Of a stretch of DNA of 64,000 nt, positions 23,701 to 33,770 are shown piece after piece. Source of the stretch: Ligustrum vulgare (Eukaryota; Streptophyta; Magnoliopsida; Lamiales; Oleaceae). The DNA lies in assembly GCA_963555705.1 (NCBI GenBank), contig OY743180.1, positions 32,520,129 to 32,584,128 of the forward strand. The letters run 5' to 3'. Made by a program: the position numbers and the translations under genes. How positions within the stretch are numbered: position 1 is the first letter of the stretch; each line of letters begins with the position of its first letter. The notes beneath the pieces are model-generated. The model saw only the letters and a list, made by a program, of their open reading frames with translations. It ran no database searches and was not told where the DNA came from.

Positions 23701-26700
23701 TTATATATGATGTATTAATTTCACTAACTGGAATGTGAATGTGACCCAATAAAGAAAAAAAATTAGTAGTGCAATAATTACTAGAAAATAGTAGTATTCC
23801 CCCATCATAGGACAACTAATGAACTAAATGAAGATTCATAAAAAATAACCATAACAAAGTCATTCAAGTTTAAAGCTATTTTAGTGCACACATCCTCGCA
23901 CATAAAACATTAAGCATATTATAGTTTTAGCATAGTTTTGGCTATCTCAAATGCTTAAATGCGAATGTTCATAAAGCAAAGCTCAACAAACCAAAACCAT
24001 TTTGGAATTATTACACAATATATGCGCAAGAACAAACTTATCCATCACAAGTATATAAAATAGAAAAACCAGAAATGAGATCCAGTGCTATAAGAATACT
24101 AGCAAATTATATCTTGTGGTTTGCAACTCAACTAAATATTCCCTTGTGGTCACTGTAGCACGAACATTTCACCTAGAATAACGTGTCCAAGTCCAACACA
24201 CGTCAAACTTGTGTCTAATATGACACTCTACTATAGTCGTTTTCTTTCTTTATAAGAGAAATTATATATTTTTTAACTCAAAATTATTATAAAATAACAA
24301 ATAAGTAATCAAAGTTAAAAGATTTCAACAAACAAAAATTAATAAGTATAAAACTAAATTTATACTATATAAATGAAGAATTTTACATATTTTAACTAAT
24401 GTGTCGACAACATGTCGTGTCGGTACTTTTTTCAAAAATTGCGTGTCTGCATGTCCGACACGTATTGTGTCGGATACACGTGTTCGTGTCGGTACATCAT
24501 TACTCGTGGTTTTGAAATAGCGTAAAAATACTCTTGCAAGTTTTGGAAGCCTAGCAAATTGAAACCATATGCCTTCCAAAATCCACTATGATGATAGGAA
24601 CTTGTTTTCTTCTCATTTCTTTTCTAAAGAAAGGAAATATTTCATTGCATCAAGTCATGACTCATCAACCAAACACAAGAAAATGAATACTTAAAGCAAG
24701 TATTTCCATGTCAAGCATTTTCCTTCACATAGAAATCTCCAGCATAAAACATTTTCTTTGTCAAATATTTTATGTCTATGCCCTTTTTATAATAATACAA
24801 AAAATAAACTGACTCCAAAGTTACAGCCCTAAATTACCCAAAAATAGCAGAAATTTACCCGACATATATAGAGTGCAAGATGAGAAAAAAGAACAAAATG
24901 TTATCGTGAATATATTTAGCCAAATGGAAGCATATTGCTTATGTATACATCATATACAATGTTCATAAAATATGTACACCAATGTTTAAAAATTAATTCA
25001 GCACCAAAATAAATTAAATAAAACCCAATAAGCTAAATATAAACAAATTAATCCTGAATCCATAGCCTATCAAAATAAACATGCTTAGGGCATCTCCAAC
25101 GTGACTGCAAAATGGAGGAAAACTTCAAAATAGTGCCAATTTCTTGCTCCAACCGGGACTTCAACTTGGACGGTAAAATGGAGTTTGCTACAGTGGCACG
25201 CCACAGACTGTAAAAAAATTGGGGCAACTATGTTGTTGCCCCAATTTTGTCCCAAACTTTATTTTTGTTCAATTTTACCCCAAATATTGATTTGAATTTC
25301 AGTTTTGACCTTTTTTTCCCCCTTATTTTGAACACATAGTTATTTGATGAATATAATTCAATTTTGGTCCCAAAAAAAAATTATTTAGAGATTGCATTTT
25401 AATTTATTTTGTTGTAGTAAAAACAATGGTTATTTCATCTATATTGAAATTTAATTTAATTTTTGTTTCTTATTTGTCCATTATTTTTACCACATAATTA
25501 ACTTATTATAAATCAAAACATTAAAATTAAATGACAACAAAATAGATTACTCAACAATATTTAGGAACTTGGAACCATAATTAGTACGGTGACATAGACA
25601 TTGAAAATTAAAATACGATGGAAGCTACTTAAAAGATAACAATCTAATAATCAGGTAGATCGAATCCAGATCCTCCAAGATCGTCAAAAAACGACCATAT
25701 GGAGTTGTTGAACTTTCTTCACTTCTTTTCAGCATGATTCTTTTTTGTTCATTTCGAAAAAACTCCCTTAGCTCCGGATCTGCAATGGAATTCAAGTCTT
25801 TGGCTAGAATGGTATTATCAGAACAATATTCAACCGATTGCATTCGAGCCCTTTGAATTTCGTAGTTTTTCAGTCTGTCCTCATTCCCCTTGCGGATGAC
25901 TTCCGCGAGCTCCCGTTGCTCCTCCATGATACTTGTAATGATATTTGAGGAATCTTCTTTTTTCCTTTTCCCCTTAACTTTTTTTATCCCAATGGGTCGT
26001 TGGCTTGGACTGTCACTGGCATTGTCTTCATTAATATCTAGAGAAAATGAAGACAATCCTTGATATCCTGATGTTGGGGAATCAAAAATTGGGGAATCTA
26101 CGTGTGCCGATCCAGAGTATGTTTTCTGGCTATGAAAGTCAGGTAACTCCACTTGAACATCTTTTCCAAATTTTTCACTATCCTTAAAGATAGGCCACAC
26201 GTGATCGAATTTAAATCCTTTCTTGAATTTTTCGTCTTGGCATAATAATATTTTAGCTCGATCTATCTGCAAATTGATATGATAAATTTATTACATTAAA
26301 GTTAATTGTAACATACAAATTGAACTTTTTGTAATAAATGCACTTACAATGTCTTGTTCGGATGCTCCGCTTGGGTTTAAATTTTCCACTTGACGTATGC
26401 ACCCACGTAGTTTACTAATGGATGCATTGATCAATGTGAAACGGGATTGCAGTGATCTTAAAGGTCGGGACTGAGTAATATGTGTTGGTAATGAACTATT
26501 ATACTCCAACTCGACGCGGCTCCAGAAACGATCTTTTGACTGATTAATACCAACAATCGGGTTTTGAGAAATATCCAAATATACACGACACAAATGAATG
26601 TCTTCTTCAACATTGTATGAGGCACTCCGCTTGCTGAGACTCATTTTTTTTTTGTAATTGCTAAACGGTGATATTGTTGTGGAAATATGAATTGGAGACT

Positions 26701-29700
26701 TGTTTATTTATAATGCAATTGATGTCTTGGATTGATTTGATAACACGATCTCATCTAACGACTCAGATCTCTTGCAATCTGATTTATGGCTGGGATTAAA
26801 TTGTGATCTTCGAAGTTATCCTGACATGGTAAATTATTTCATCTAATCTAACGGCTCAGATCTTGTACTTTCTGATCGATGGCTGGGATTGAAGTACGTA
26901 AATCAAAGTAAGGCTGACATGACAGAGATATTTAATTTAATTTAACGGCTCAGATATCTTGTAATCTGATCAATGGCTGGGATTAAAGTACGTAAAGCAA
27001 AGTAAGGCTGACATGACAGAGATATTTGATTTAATTTAACGGCTCAGATATCTTGTAATTTGATCAATGGCTGGGATTAAAGTACGTAAAGCAAAGTAAG
27101 GCTGACATGACAGAGATATTTGATTTAATTTAACGGCTCAGATATCTTGTAATCTGATCAATGGCTGGGATTAAAATACGTAAATCAAAGTAAGGCTGAC
27201 ATGATAGAGATATTTGATTTAATCTAACGGTTCAGATCTCTTTTGATGTTATCAATGGTTGGGAGCAAATTACACAAATCGAAGTTATTCTGGCATGATA
27301 TAGATAAGGAATCCATTCTAACGGTTCATATTTCATCCATTCTGGTCAACGGCTAGGATTGAAGTACGCAAAACGAAGTTATCTTGAATGAATCGGATGA
27401 AAATATTCTCATCTAACGGCTTATATCTCCCGTAATCTGATCTACCATTGAGATTGGTTCACACAAATTAACCTTATCAATGAAAATGCAATTATAAAAG
27501 CTGAGTACCTAATATACAATTCATCATTCATATCTAACACTTCAAAATTCATATATCAATTTTACGTCTCGCAAAAATGAATTTCAATGTTGGCGGATCT
27601 TCCAATGTAAACGACAGTGTTCATGACGAAGACGAACAGATCATGAACGACCCTGAGGCCCGTCATAATGCAGTGGTTCGCATGTATTTGAATAACAACA
27701 TCCTTCTAACTGAAATGGTCGAACGGAAACAAACTCCACCAACACATGGCGGCTCGATTCCTGGACACATTGTCATAAATCGCGATAGAGAGTCTGCCCA
27801 TGAACGATTGTTCAACGACTACTTCGCACCGAACCCACAATACGACGAAAAGTTGTTTCGACGGCGTTATCGCATGTCAAGAAATTTATTCTTACGCATA
27901 GTGCAGTCTGTGGAGGCGCATGATAGTTACTTTGTTCAGAAAAGGGATGGACTGGGTAGGCTAGGGTTGTCCTCTCTCCAAAAGATTACTGCCGTATTTC
28001 GAATGCTGGCATATGGCATTGCGGCGGATGCAACTGATGAGTATTGCAAGATTGGTGAGTCAACAACTATTGAAAGTTTGAAAAGGTTTTGTCGTGCAAT
28101 CGTGGAGGTATTTGGAAGCCGTTATTTACGTTCACCCAACACTAATGACATTGCACGGCTTCTTTACGTTGGTCAACAACGTGGTTTTCCCGGAATGTTG
28201 GGTAGTCTTGACTGTATGCATTGGAAGTGGAAAAATTGTCCAACTGCATGGGCAGGCCAATACGCAGGACGGAGTGGATCACCAACCATTGTCTTAGAGG
28301 CCGTAGCCGATTATGATCTTTGGATATGGCACGCATACTTTGGTATGCCAGGTTCAAACAACGACATCAATGTTTTAGAGGCCTCCCATCTATTTGCCAA
28401 CCTCGCTCAAGGTATTGCTCCCCCCGCTAATTACGTCATACAGGGACATGAATACAATATGGGTTACTATTTAGCTGATGGTATATATCCGAAGTGGGCC
28501 ACTCTCGTACAAACAATTCACGAGCCACGTGGACCAAAGAAAAAATATTTCGCAATGAAACAAAAAAGCTGTAGAAAAGACGTTGAACGGGCATTTGGGG
28601 TTTTACAATCTAGGTTCGAAATTATTGCAGGACCGTCACGATTTTGGAAGAAAAGTATCTTACACGATATCTTAATTGCATGCATCATTATGCACAACAT
28701 GATCATAGAGTATGAACGTGATGTTGAAGCAGCTATTCGAGATTGGGTAGAAGCACCGAGCCCACGAGTTGAGATGGTTGTAGATGAAAATGTTCGTTTC
28801 CAGGAGTTTCTCGCTCGTCATCGTCAAATTAAGGATAAGGAGGCTCACATTGCACTCTGAAATGCTTTAATTGAACATTTGTGGGAACAACATTCAAATT
28901 CCGAGAATTAAATTAGTGAAATAAATATATTTGGTGTATTTCTCGTTTTATTTTAATGATCAAATAAATATTGCAAATATAATAATAATAAAAAGTATGT
29001 TAAAAAAGAAAAATAAAAATATTATGTTTATTTGGTGTGAAATTTGAAGTTTTGGGTTTGATATGATCAAATAAATATTGCAAATATAATAATAATAAAA
29101 AGTATGTTAAAAAAGAAAAATAAAAATATTATGTTTATTTGGTGTGAAATTTGAAGTTCTGGGTTGGAGATGAGTTATGAAGATAGAGTGAGAGAAACTG
29201 TATTTTTAGTGTAAAGCTGACTGCATTTTAGAGTTTCTGGTTAGAGATGGCCTTAGAAAAATGTCCACCGGCAAGTTCAATAAAAAAATAAGAGCCAGAA
29301 AGACAGAAAAGACTTAAGTACAAAATATAAACAAATGAAATCTCTCACAGAGATAATATCAAATTTTAAACACACCGAGATAATCAAATATAAATTATGT
29401 AACATTAATTTTTTTGGCATATTTAAAATCTGATTCGAATGGCACAAGACTGGATAGAAAACTTAGGTAGATAAAAAAACCCAAAAGAGAGAAAATGGAT
29501 TCGCTAAAAGAATTCCATCTGACAACTAAATTAAACACGTTCCATCTGCATCTGCATCTGCATCTAGACATACCAGCCTATATTATGTGTGCGTTCGTAA
29601 GCACTAAGTTTATTCAACCAAAGGTTTTTTACTACATACACCTAGGTAAACAAAAACTCAGAAAGTAAATACAAAATTTATTACGATAAAAAAAGAAATA

Positions 29701-30115
29701 AATCACTCGACCTGTCCAAAAATCGTCATCTAACAAAGAACGCTTGCACATAAACTGTAATTCTAAGTATTTTAATTGTCCTCCGCCAAAGATTTTACCC
29801 TTCATACAGATAGATAAACAAACACCCAGGAAGTAGAAAACAAATCCATTCCAATAAAAAAAAAAATCAGTCAATCAAAAAAGAACATTAAATTACACAA
29901 AATACCTACACATACAAACTATAGATATAAACGTAGCTACTTCAAACGGGGTTTTACCGGTCACCAGTTTCGCCGGAGGCCCCCATGAGTTTATGGGAAT
30001 CAAGGAGCATGATCTTGTCCTCATTGGTCTTGTGTACGAGGATGCTGTGCACGGCCGATGAGTCCGCTGCAACAATTGCAAAATCTTTGCCCACAAGTCC
30101 AAATACAGATTCCAT
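20762..30115 (-). CDS. PBD: 20S proteasome subunit beta type-2 (PBD, beta4)
   Basis: Three minus-strand exons join in frame: 30115-29958, 23347-23224 and 21094-20762. They total 615 nt, 204 residues, the usual PBD length. Family role: a non-catalytic beta4 subunit of the 20S core particle in cytosol and nucleus. Motifs: N-terminal [32 protein letters not shown] and GASGETGDR in exon 1; [38 protein letters not shown] in exon 2; [47 protein letters not shown] in exon 3. Splice sites are canonical (exon 1 ends CCG/GTAAAA; acceptors ATTAG/GGCTCAG and CCCAG/AATCCA). No stop or frameshift, so it is probably functional. Intron 1 is 6,610 bp, two thirds of it a PIF/Harbinger transposon; intron 2 is about 2.1 kb. 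Confidence 0.95.
21095..23223 (-). other. Intron 2 of PBD; poly-C run, no gene
   Basis: Contains a homopolymer C-run of about 20 at 21901-21921 followed by an A-rich run. The open frames at 22121-22465 follow A- or T-rich composition and are not supported as genes. Confidence 0.7.
23471..23696. mobile_element. MITE in PBD intron 1 (GCCCCTGTTTGG type)
   Basis: The left end AGCCCCTGTTTGGCCCCCAT and the right end, reverse-complemented as AAGCATGTGTTTGGCCTCCA, form an inverted repeat that continues into ATTTTTTGG. The flanks are TA-rich ('tata' left, 'taag' right), compatible with a 2- or 3-bp duplication. Inside, short units 'cctaccattttt' and 'aatcttagttaaac' repeat. No coding content. Confidence 0.7.
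24165..24510. repeat. GTGTCGG-rich segment in PBD intron 1
   Basis: Clusters of GTGTC, GACAC and TCGG motifs (for example CATGTCGTGTCGGTAC and ACACGTGTTCGTGTCGGTAC) surround AT-rich DNA. Mirror-image motifs near 24180 ('aacgtgtccaagtccaac') suggest the two arms of an old inverted-repeat element, but termini and a target duplication could not be defined. Confidence 0.4.
25625..26644 (-). CDS. Harbinger ORF1, Myb/SANT-like, NAM-associated type
   Basis: Two exons: 26644-26348 and 26266-25625 (stop), with donor ATT/GTAAGT and acceptor TTGCAG/ATAGAT. They join in frame to 312 residues. The first exon reads as a SANT-like trihelix ([49 protein letters not shown]). The second begins [20 protein letters not shown] and continues with a basic [10 protein letters not shown] stretch and a glutamate- and arginine-rich helical tail. 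In PIF/Harbinger elements this protein binds DNA and helps the transposase into the nucleus. The frame is complete with no disabling mutation. It is often labelled 'glutathione S-transferase T3-like' in plant annotations; no GST fold is implied. Confidence 0.85.
26745..27490. repeat. 94-bp tandem array between the Harbinger genes
   Basis: The block TAACGGCTCAGAT followed by CTGATCAATGGCTGGGATTA recurs at about 26757, 26851, 26945, 27039, 27132, 27227, 27321 and 27416. That is eight units with a period of 94 plus or minus 1 bp. Middle units are nearly identical; outer ones are more diverged. The array fills the shared upstream region of ORF1 and the transposase gene. Confidence 0.92.
27577..28860 (+). 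CDS. PIF/Harbinger DDE transposase, 427 aa
   Basis: A single uninterrupted frame of 427 residues of the plant transposon protein family (PF04827 type). Order: acidic N-terminus; a helix-turn-helix-like region ([20 protein letters not shown], residues 89-108; [15 protein letters not shown], 133-147); then the catalytic domain with D212 in [11 protein letters not shown]263 in [13 protein letters not shown] and E337 in [14 protein letters not shown], plus [11 protein letters not shown] (298-308) and IIMHNMIIE. All three DDE residues are present. The start ATG is the first in the frame and follows the 94-bp array by about 85 bp. It catalyses excision and insertion of the element and its non-autonomous relatives. 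Length matches active family members. Confidence 0.95.
   Translation: MNFNVGGSSNVNDSVHDEDEQIMNDPEARHNAVVRMYLNNNILLTEMVERKQTPPTHGGSIPGHIVINRDRESAHERLFNDYFAPNPQYDEKLFRRRYRMSRNLFLRIVQSVEAHDSYFVQKRDGLGRLGLSSLQKITAVFRMLAYGIAADATDEYCKIGESTTIESLKRFCRAIVEVFGSRYLRSPNTNDIARLLYVGQQRGFPGMLGSLDCMHWKWKNCPTAWAGQYAGRSGSPTIVLEAVADYDLWIWHAYFGMPGSNNDINVLEASHLFANLAQGIAPPANYVIQGHEYNMGYYLADGIYPKWATLVQTIHEPRGPKKKYFAMKQKSCRKDVERAFGVLQSRFEIIAGPSRFWKKSILHDILIACIIMHNMIIEYERDVEAAIRDWVEAPSPRVEMVVDENVRFQEFLARHRQIKDKEAHIAL
28958..29166. repeat. 107-bp tandem duplication near the Harbinger right end
   Basis: The unit starting GATCAAATAAATATTGCAAA at 28958 is repeated at 29065 and runs to 'ttgaagttYtgggtt'; the two copies differ by only about one base over the shared length. 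It lies between the transposase stop and the right terminal repeat. Confidence 0.92.
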
Positions 30116-30391
30116 TCCTCTTCTTTTTTTATTTTTTCACCTTGATTTTCTTCAGATCTGCTATTTAGGTTTCCCTTTTCGCTGTTTTATCAAACCCGGG
30201 GGGTTTCTATTTTTTAGCTGTCTCAGTACATTCGACTGACCTTAGTTAAGAGAGCTGCAGGGAAGGTGTCTTGGAGAAGAGGAAAAGAAGGCTAAAGTCG
30301 TGGCAGGAAGAAAAATCGTAATTTGGAAAACTGGGTATCTCAATAGAAACAGGGTATCATAATTACTCAACTTACGCTTGTGTACATGATT

Positions 30392-31114
30392 TAGAGGTGT
30401 CAAGATGGACGGGCCGATCAGACCCGTGAAAATCGGCTCAGATTGACCCGGGATCGCGGGCCGATCCATGATCCGTGCGGGCGGTTCACGGGTCAAGAAG
30501 TTGTTAATCGCGAGTTTTGCGGGTCAAACATTCGCGGGCCGCGGTTAACCCGCTGACCGAAAAAAAAAAAAAAAAAAAAAATTCTGTTTTTATTAAATAG
30601 GGTAACATTGAAAATTTCTTTTCTTCTAGAAACTCTAATACACCTTTTAAAGTAAAATCTTTTTTTTTTCCTCCCTAATAGCTAAAAAAATAATGTTTTT
30701 TTACAATAGTAATTAGAAATACATTTATCATTTAATTGTTATTTGTTTATATTTTATTTAAATTTGCAAATTTAGAAGAAATTCATATAACATAAATTAT
30801 AATTTTAAATTCTATGTAAATATTTTATGGTATAAATATGAATTTATCATTTTTATCATTTTGTATTTAGAAACTTGACAAAAAATTTGCTATAAATATG
30901 AAAAAATCTATGTTTTTATTCATAAGGGCCAAATCAAAACAAATCGCGACCCGCATGGGCCAGCGGACGGGCCTGAGTTGTAGTTCAAAATTTGTGGGCT
31001 GACCCGTAGCTGGCCCGTAACCCGCAGCGGGCGGGCTTTTATTCAAGCGGGCCGTTACCCGAGCTTTTTATTGGCGGGTCGACCCGGCCCGGACCACCCG
31101 GATTGACACCTCTA
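30392..31114. mobile_element. hAT-type MITE, 723 bp, 8-bp TSD ACATGATT
   Basis: The left end TAGAGGTGTCAAGATGG and the reverse-complemented right end TAGAGGTGTCAATCCGGG form the terminal inverted repeat. ACATGATT is exactly duplicated at 30384-30391 and 31115-31122. Both subterminal regions are dense in GGGCC, CGGGT and GACCCG motifs, and the centre is AT-rich. It lies 277 bp upstream of the PBD start codon (minus-strand gene), so it is in or next to that promoter. Confidence 0.93.
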
Positions 31115-31320
31115 ACATGATTGATCAATGAAATTTGAATTAAATATCCCAATAATCACTTAATTTATGTTAATATATTCGACTGATGATTGAATTTTAA
31201 AGTATCAAATTTTGTTCACTAAACTTATATCTATGACTTTGACTGATTATTGAAGTTTAAAATATCGAATTTTTATCACTAAACTTATGATTTAACTATC
31301 CCAATAATAACTTGAACTTA

Positions 31321-31853
31321 GGGTCCGTTTGATAGAGAGGGTGAAATTTGGGTGGAAAGAAAATGAATTTCAGGGAATTGAATTCTAGGTAATTGAATTA
31401 CTGAGAATTAGAAGTTTAATGTGTTTGATTGGTTTAATTTTCTAGGTGGAAAAAGTAAGGAATTTTCCAACTTTTGTTGTTTGATTGAAATTATTTTCCA
31501 TGGAAAATAATGTAATTTTTTGCTATTTTAATCATTTTTTTTTTTTTTTTTTACTTTTTAAATATATTTGTACTTGATGATGATAATGTTGTTTTTTGGA
31601 AAGAAAATAAGTCAATTAACAACAACAAAATTGATTAAACGTGTCCAAAATCATTTTCCATCTATCATGGAAAACATTTTTCCACCAAAACCCAAAGAAA
31701 ATCTTTTCCACCAAATCAAGGAAAATGGAAGAAAAAGTGGGGTCCGCGGAAAAAGTTTTACATGGAAAATTTTGTCAAACAAACAAACCAAAAGTGGGAA
31801 TTGGAAAACATATTCCATTTTTTATGGAAAATTTTGTGTAATCAAACAGGGCC
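31321..31853. mobile_element. Tourist/Harbinger-type MITE, 533 bp, TSD TTA
   Basis: The left end GGGTCCGTTTGATAG and the reverse-complemented right end GGCCCTGTTTGATTAC are inverted repeats, flanked by TTA at 31318-31320 and 31854-31856. It shares internal blocks with the MITE at 32085-32605 ('ggtggaa', 'aatttcagggaattgaatt', 'gtttaatgtgtttgattgg'). The open frames inside (31568-31882) are shadows of A-rich sequence. Confidence 0.85.
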
Positions 31854-32084
31854 TTATATCTATCTGTTCAAAAGATCGCTAAAGTTTAAAGTGTCGAGTT
31901 TTGTCACTAAATTTATCAAAATGTTGGATGTTAGTCATTGACTTAACTTTCGTAACACAATTTCCTATGTGGTAGAAGATGTGCTCGTGGTACCACTTCA
32001 CCTTTAATCACGACATACCAAATTATATATAGATGATGAAGAGGTAATGAATGGATTGAAGAGAAGAAATTAGGAATTTCCTAA

Positions 32085-32487
32085 GAATCCGTTTAATAGC
32101 GGTGGTGGAATTTGAGTGGAAAGAAAACTAATTTTAGGGAATTGAATTCCTGAGAACTTAATTTGATGGAAATTGAAAGTTTAATGTGTTTGATTGGATT
32201 AATTTTTTAAGTGAAAAAAGTGGGTAAAATTTTCAAGTTTTGTTGTTTGATTGACATTATTTTTCATTAAATTTTTTGCAAGATTGAGCTATTTTAATAA
32301 TATATATATATATATAATTTTTTTATTTTTCAACAATTTGTACTTGTTAATAATAATGTTAATTTTTAAAAAAAAACAAATAAAAAAAGAAATGACCAAA
32401 CGAGAAAAAAATGATTTTCTATGCTCCCTTGATTGCGTGGAAAATGTCATGTAAAATATATTTAGATGGAAAATGGATTACATAACC

Positions 32488-32531
<44 letters not shown>

Positions 32532-32605
32532 ATCAAACACTTCAAAGATGAAAAATCAAAACATTTTCTAACTTTCTAGGAAAATATTATCTATCAAACG
32601 GACCC
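32085..32605. mobile_element. Tourist/Harbinger-type MITE, 521 bp, TSD TAA
   Basis: The left end GAATCCGTTTAATAGC and the reverse-complemented right end GGGTCCGTTTGATAG are inverted repeats, flanked by TAA at 32082-32084 and 32606-32608. It is the same family as the copy 230 bp to the left. It carries a poly-A run of about 39 (32490-32528) and a TA tract near 32300. It marks the left border of the Tat gypsy remnant. Confidence 0.82.
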
Positions 32606-32934
32606 TAAAAGAACTCAGTGGTAGAGTAGAGAGAAAATTGAAGTCGCACGCCTTTAATTTCATGTTATTGGATGATGTTGTATACAAAAAATGTCCAAAC
32701 AACAAACTACTAAATATTAGGGCTGCACAAAAAAACCGTCAAACCGCAAATCGAACCGAAACCGTTGGTTCGGATCCACGAGGACTCGCAAACACTTTCA
32801 AACCAAACCGTTTCAAAATGATTTTTTTGGTTTAAGTTTCAATTTTTAATAACCGTTTAACCGAACCAAACCGTTAAACTTCTTAATTAAAAAAATAATT
32901 TTTATTCATCTGAAATTATTGTTTTTCCCAAATA

Positions 32935-32968
<34 letters not shown>

Positions 32969-33680
32969 TATATCAAATTTAACTAATTAAGTAAATTTCT
33001 CGTCCAAAATTCAAATCCAACTACAAAATCACAAATTGCGCGTTTCAAATCCATGAATCCAAGTCTCCAACCCAAAATCAAAGCCCATTCATTCAATTTC
33101 AACTCAGAAAATAGAGGCAGCAACCCAGTAGACCCTACATTTTGACATCTCAGTATTACTATTACGTTCGTGCCTCGGTGCCTCCCGATTCCTCCTTTCC
33201 TTGCACTCACGGCGGGCCGGCTTTACTTCAAGTTCTCTACTCCAAAGTTTGTAAGTTAGATTTTGTTGCATTTAAAAGCATTTAAAAGTTCACTAAGATT
33301 TACTTGCCATAAGAAATATTCACAATATATATTTGTTATTTATCCTGCCATACTTTTATTTGAATATTATTTTCTCTAAAATATGTTTTTTATTCTAAAA
33401 ATCCTCATGAATAAAAGTTTTGATAAGAATTCATTACTAGATACACGTAGATAATGATGTTCATCGAGCATGATTGGGTTGCAACGATTGGGTACAATAA
33501 TTATTCTAGAAATGATGTTTTATTTGGTTTGTAGTGTCCTATTTGATTATTGAGTTTTCACAAATGATGCTTTTCTTGTCTAAGATCTTCATTTTTCGCA
33601 ACATTTAAGGACAACTCATATCTAAATTGTTCTGTCCATAGCAAGACCTTTGATTGATCATCTTCTGCTCAACTAAACAT

Positions 33681-33710
33681 TAGAATTGTAGTACCCCCCC
33701 CCCCCCCCAT
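33681..33710. repeat. Poly-C run in the hAT element
   Basis: A run of about 17 C residues lies at roughly 33693-33709, just upstream of the transposase start codon. Confidence 0.85.
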
Positions 33711-33770
33711 TGGTTATTTTAGAAAAGATGGTCTTTTAATGTTGCTGTCCTTTGGTTATTTTACAGAAAT

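Larger units (their letters stand above)
25088..29252 (+). mobile_element. Intact-looking PIF/Harbinger transposon, 4,165 bp
   Basis: The left terminus GGGCATCTCCAAC pairs with GGCCATCTCTAAC at the right end (reverse complement), an inverted repeat with two mismatches in 13. It is flanked by the 3-bp direct repeat TTA (25085-25087 and 29253-29255), the standard PIF/Harbinger target. It carries the two genes this superfamily needs, here divergent: a Myb/SANT-like ORF1 on minus (26644-25625, two exons) and a DDE transposase on plus (27577-28860), both free of stops. A 94-bp tandem array lies between them. It sits in intron 1 of the PBD gene; ORF1 shares the PBD strand and the transposase is antisense to it. 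Confidence 0.93.

Noticed and set aside
29985..30239. Plus-strand gene over PBD exon 1
   Set aside because: It is the antisense shadow of the proteasome first exon.
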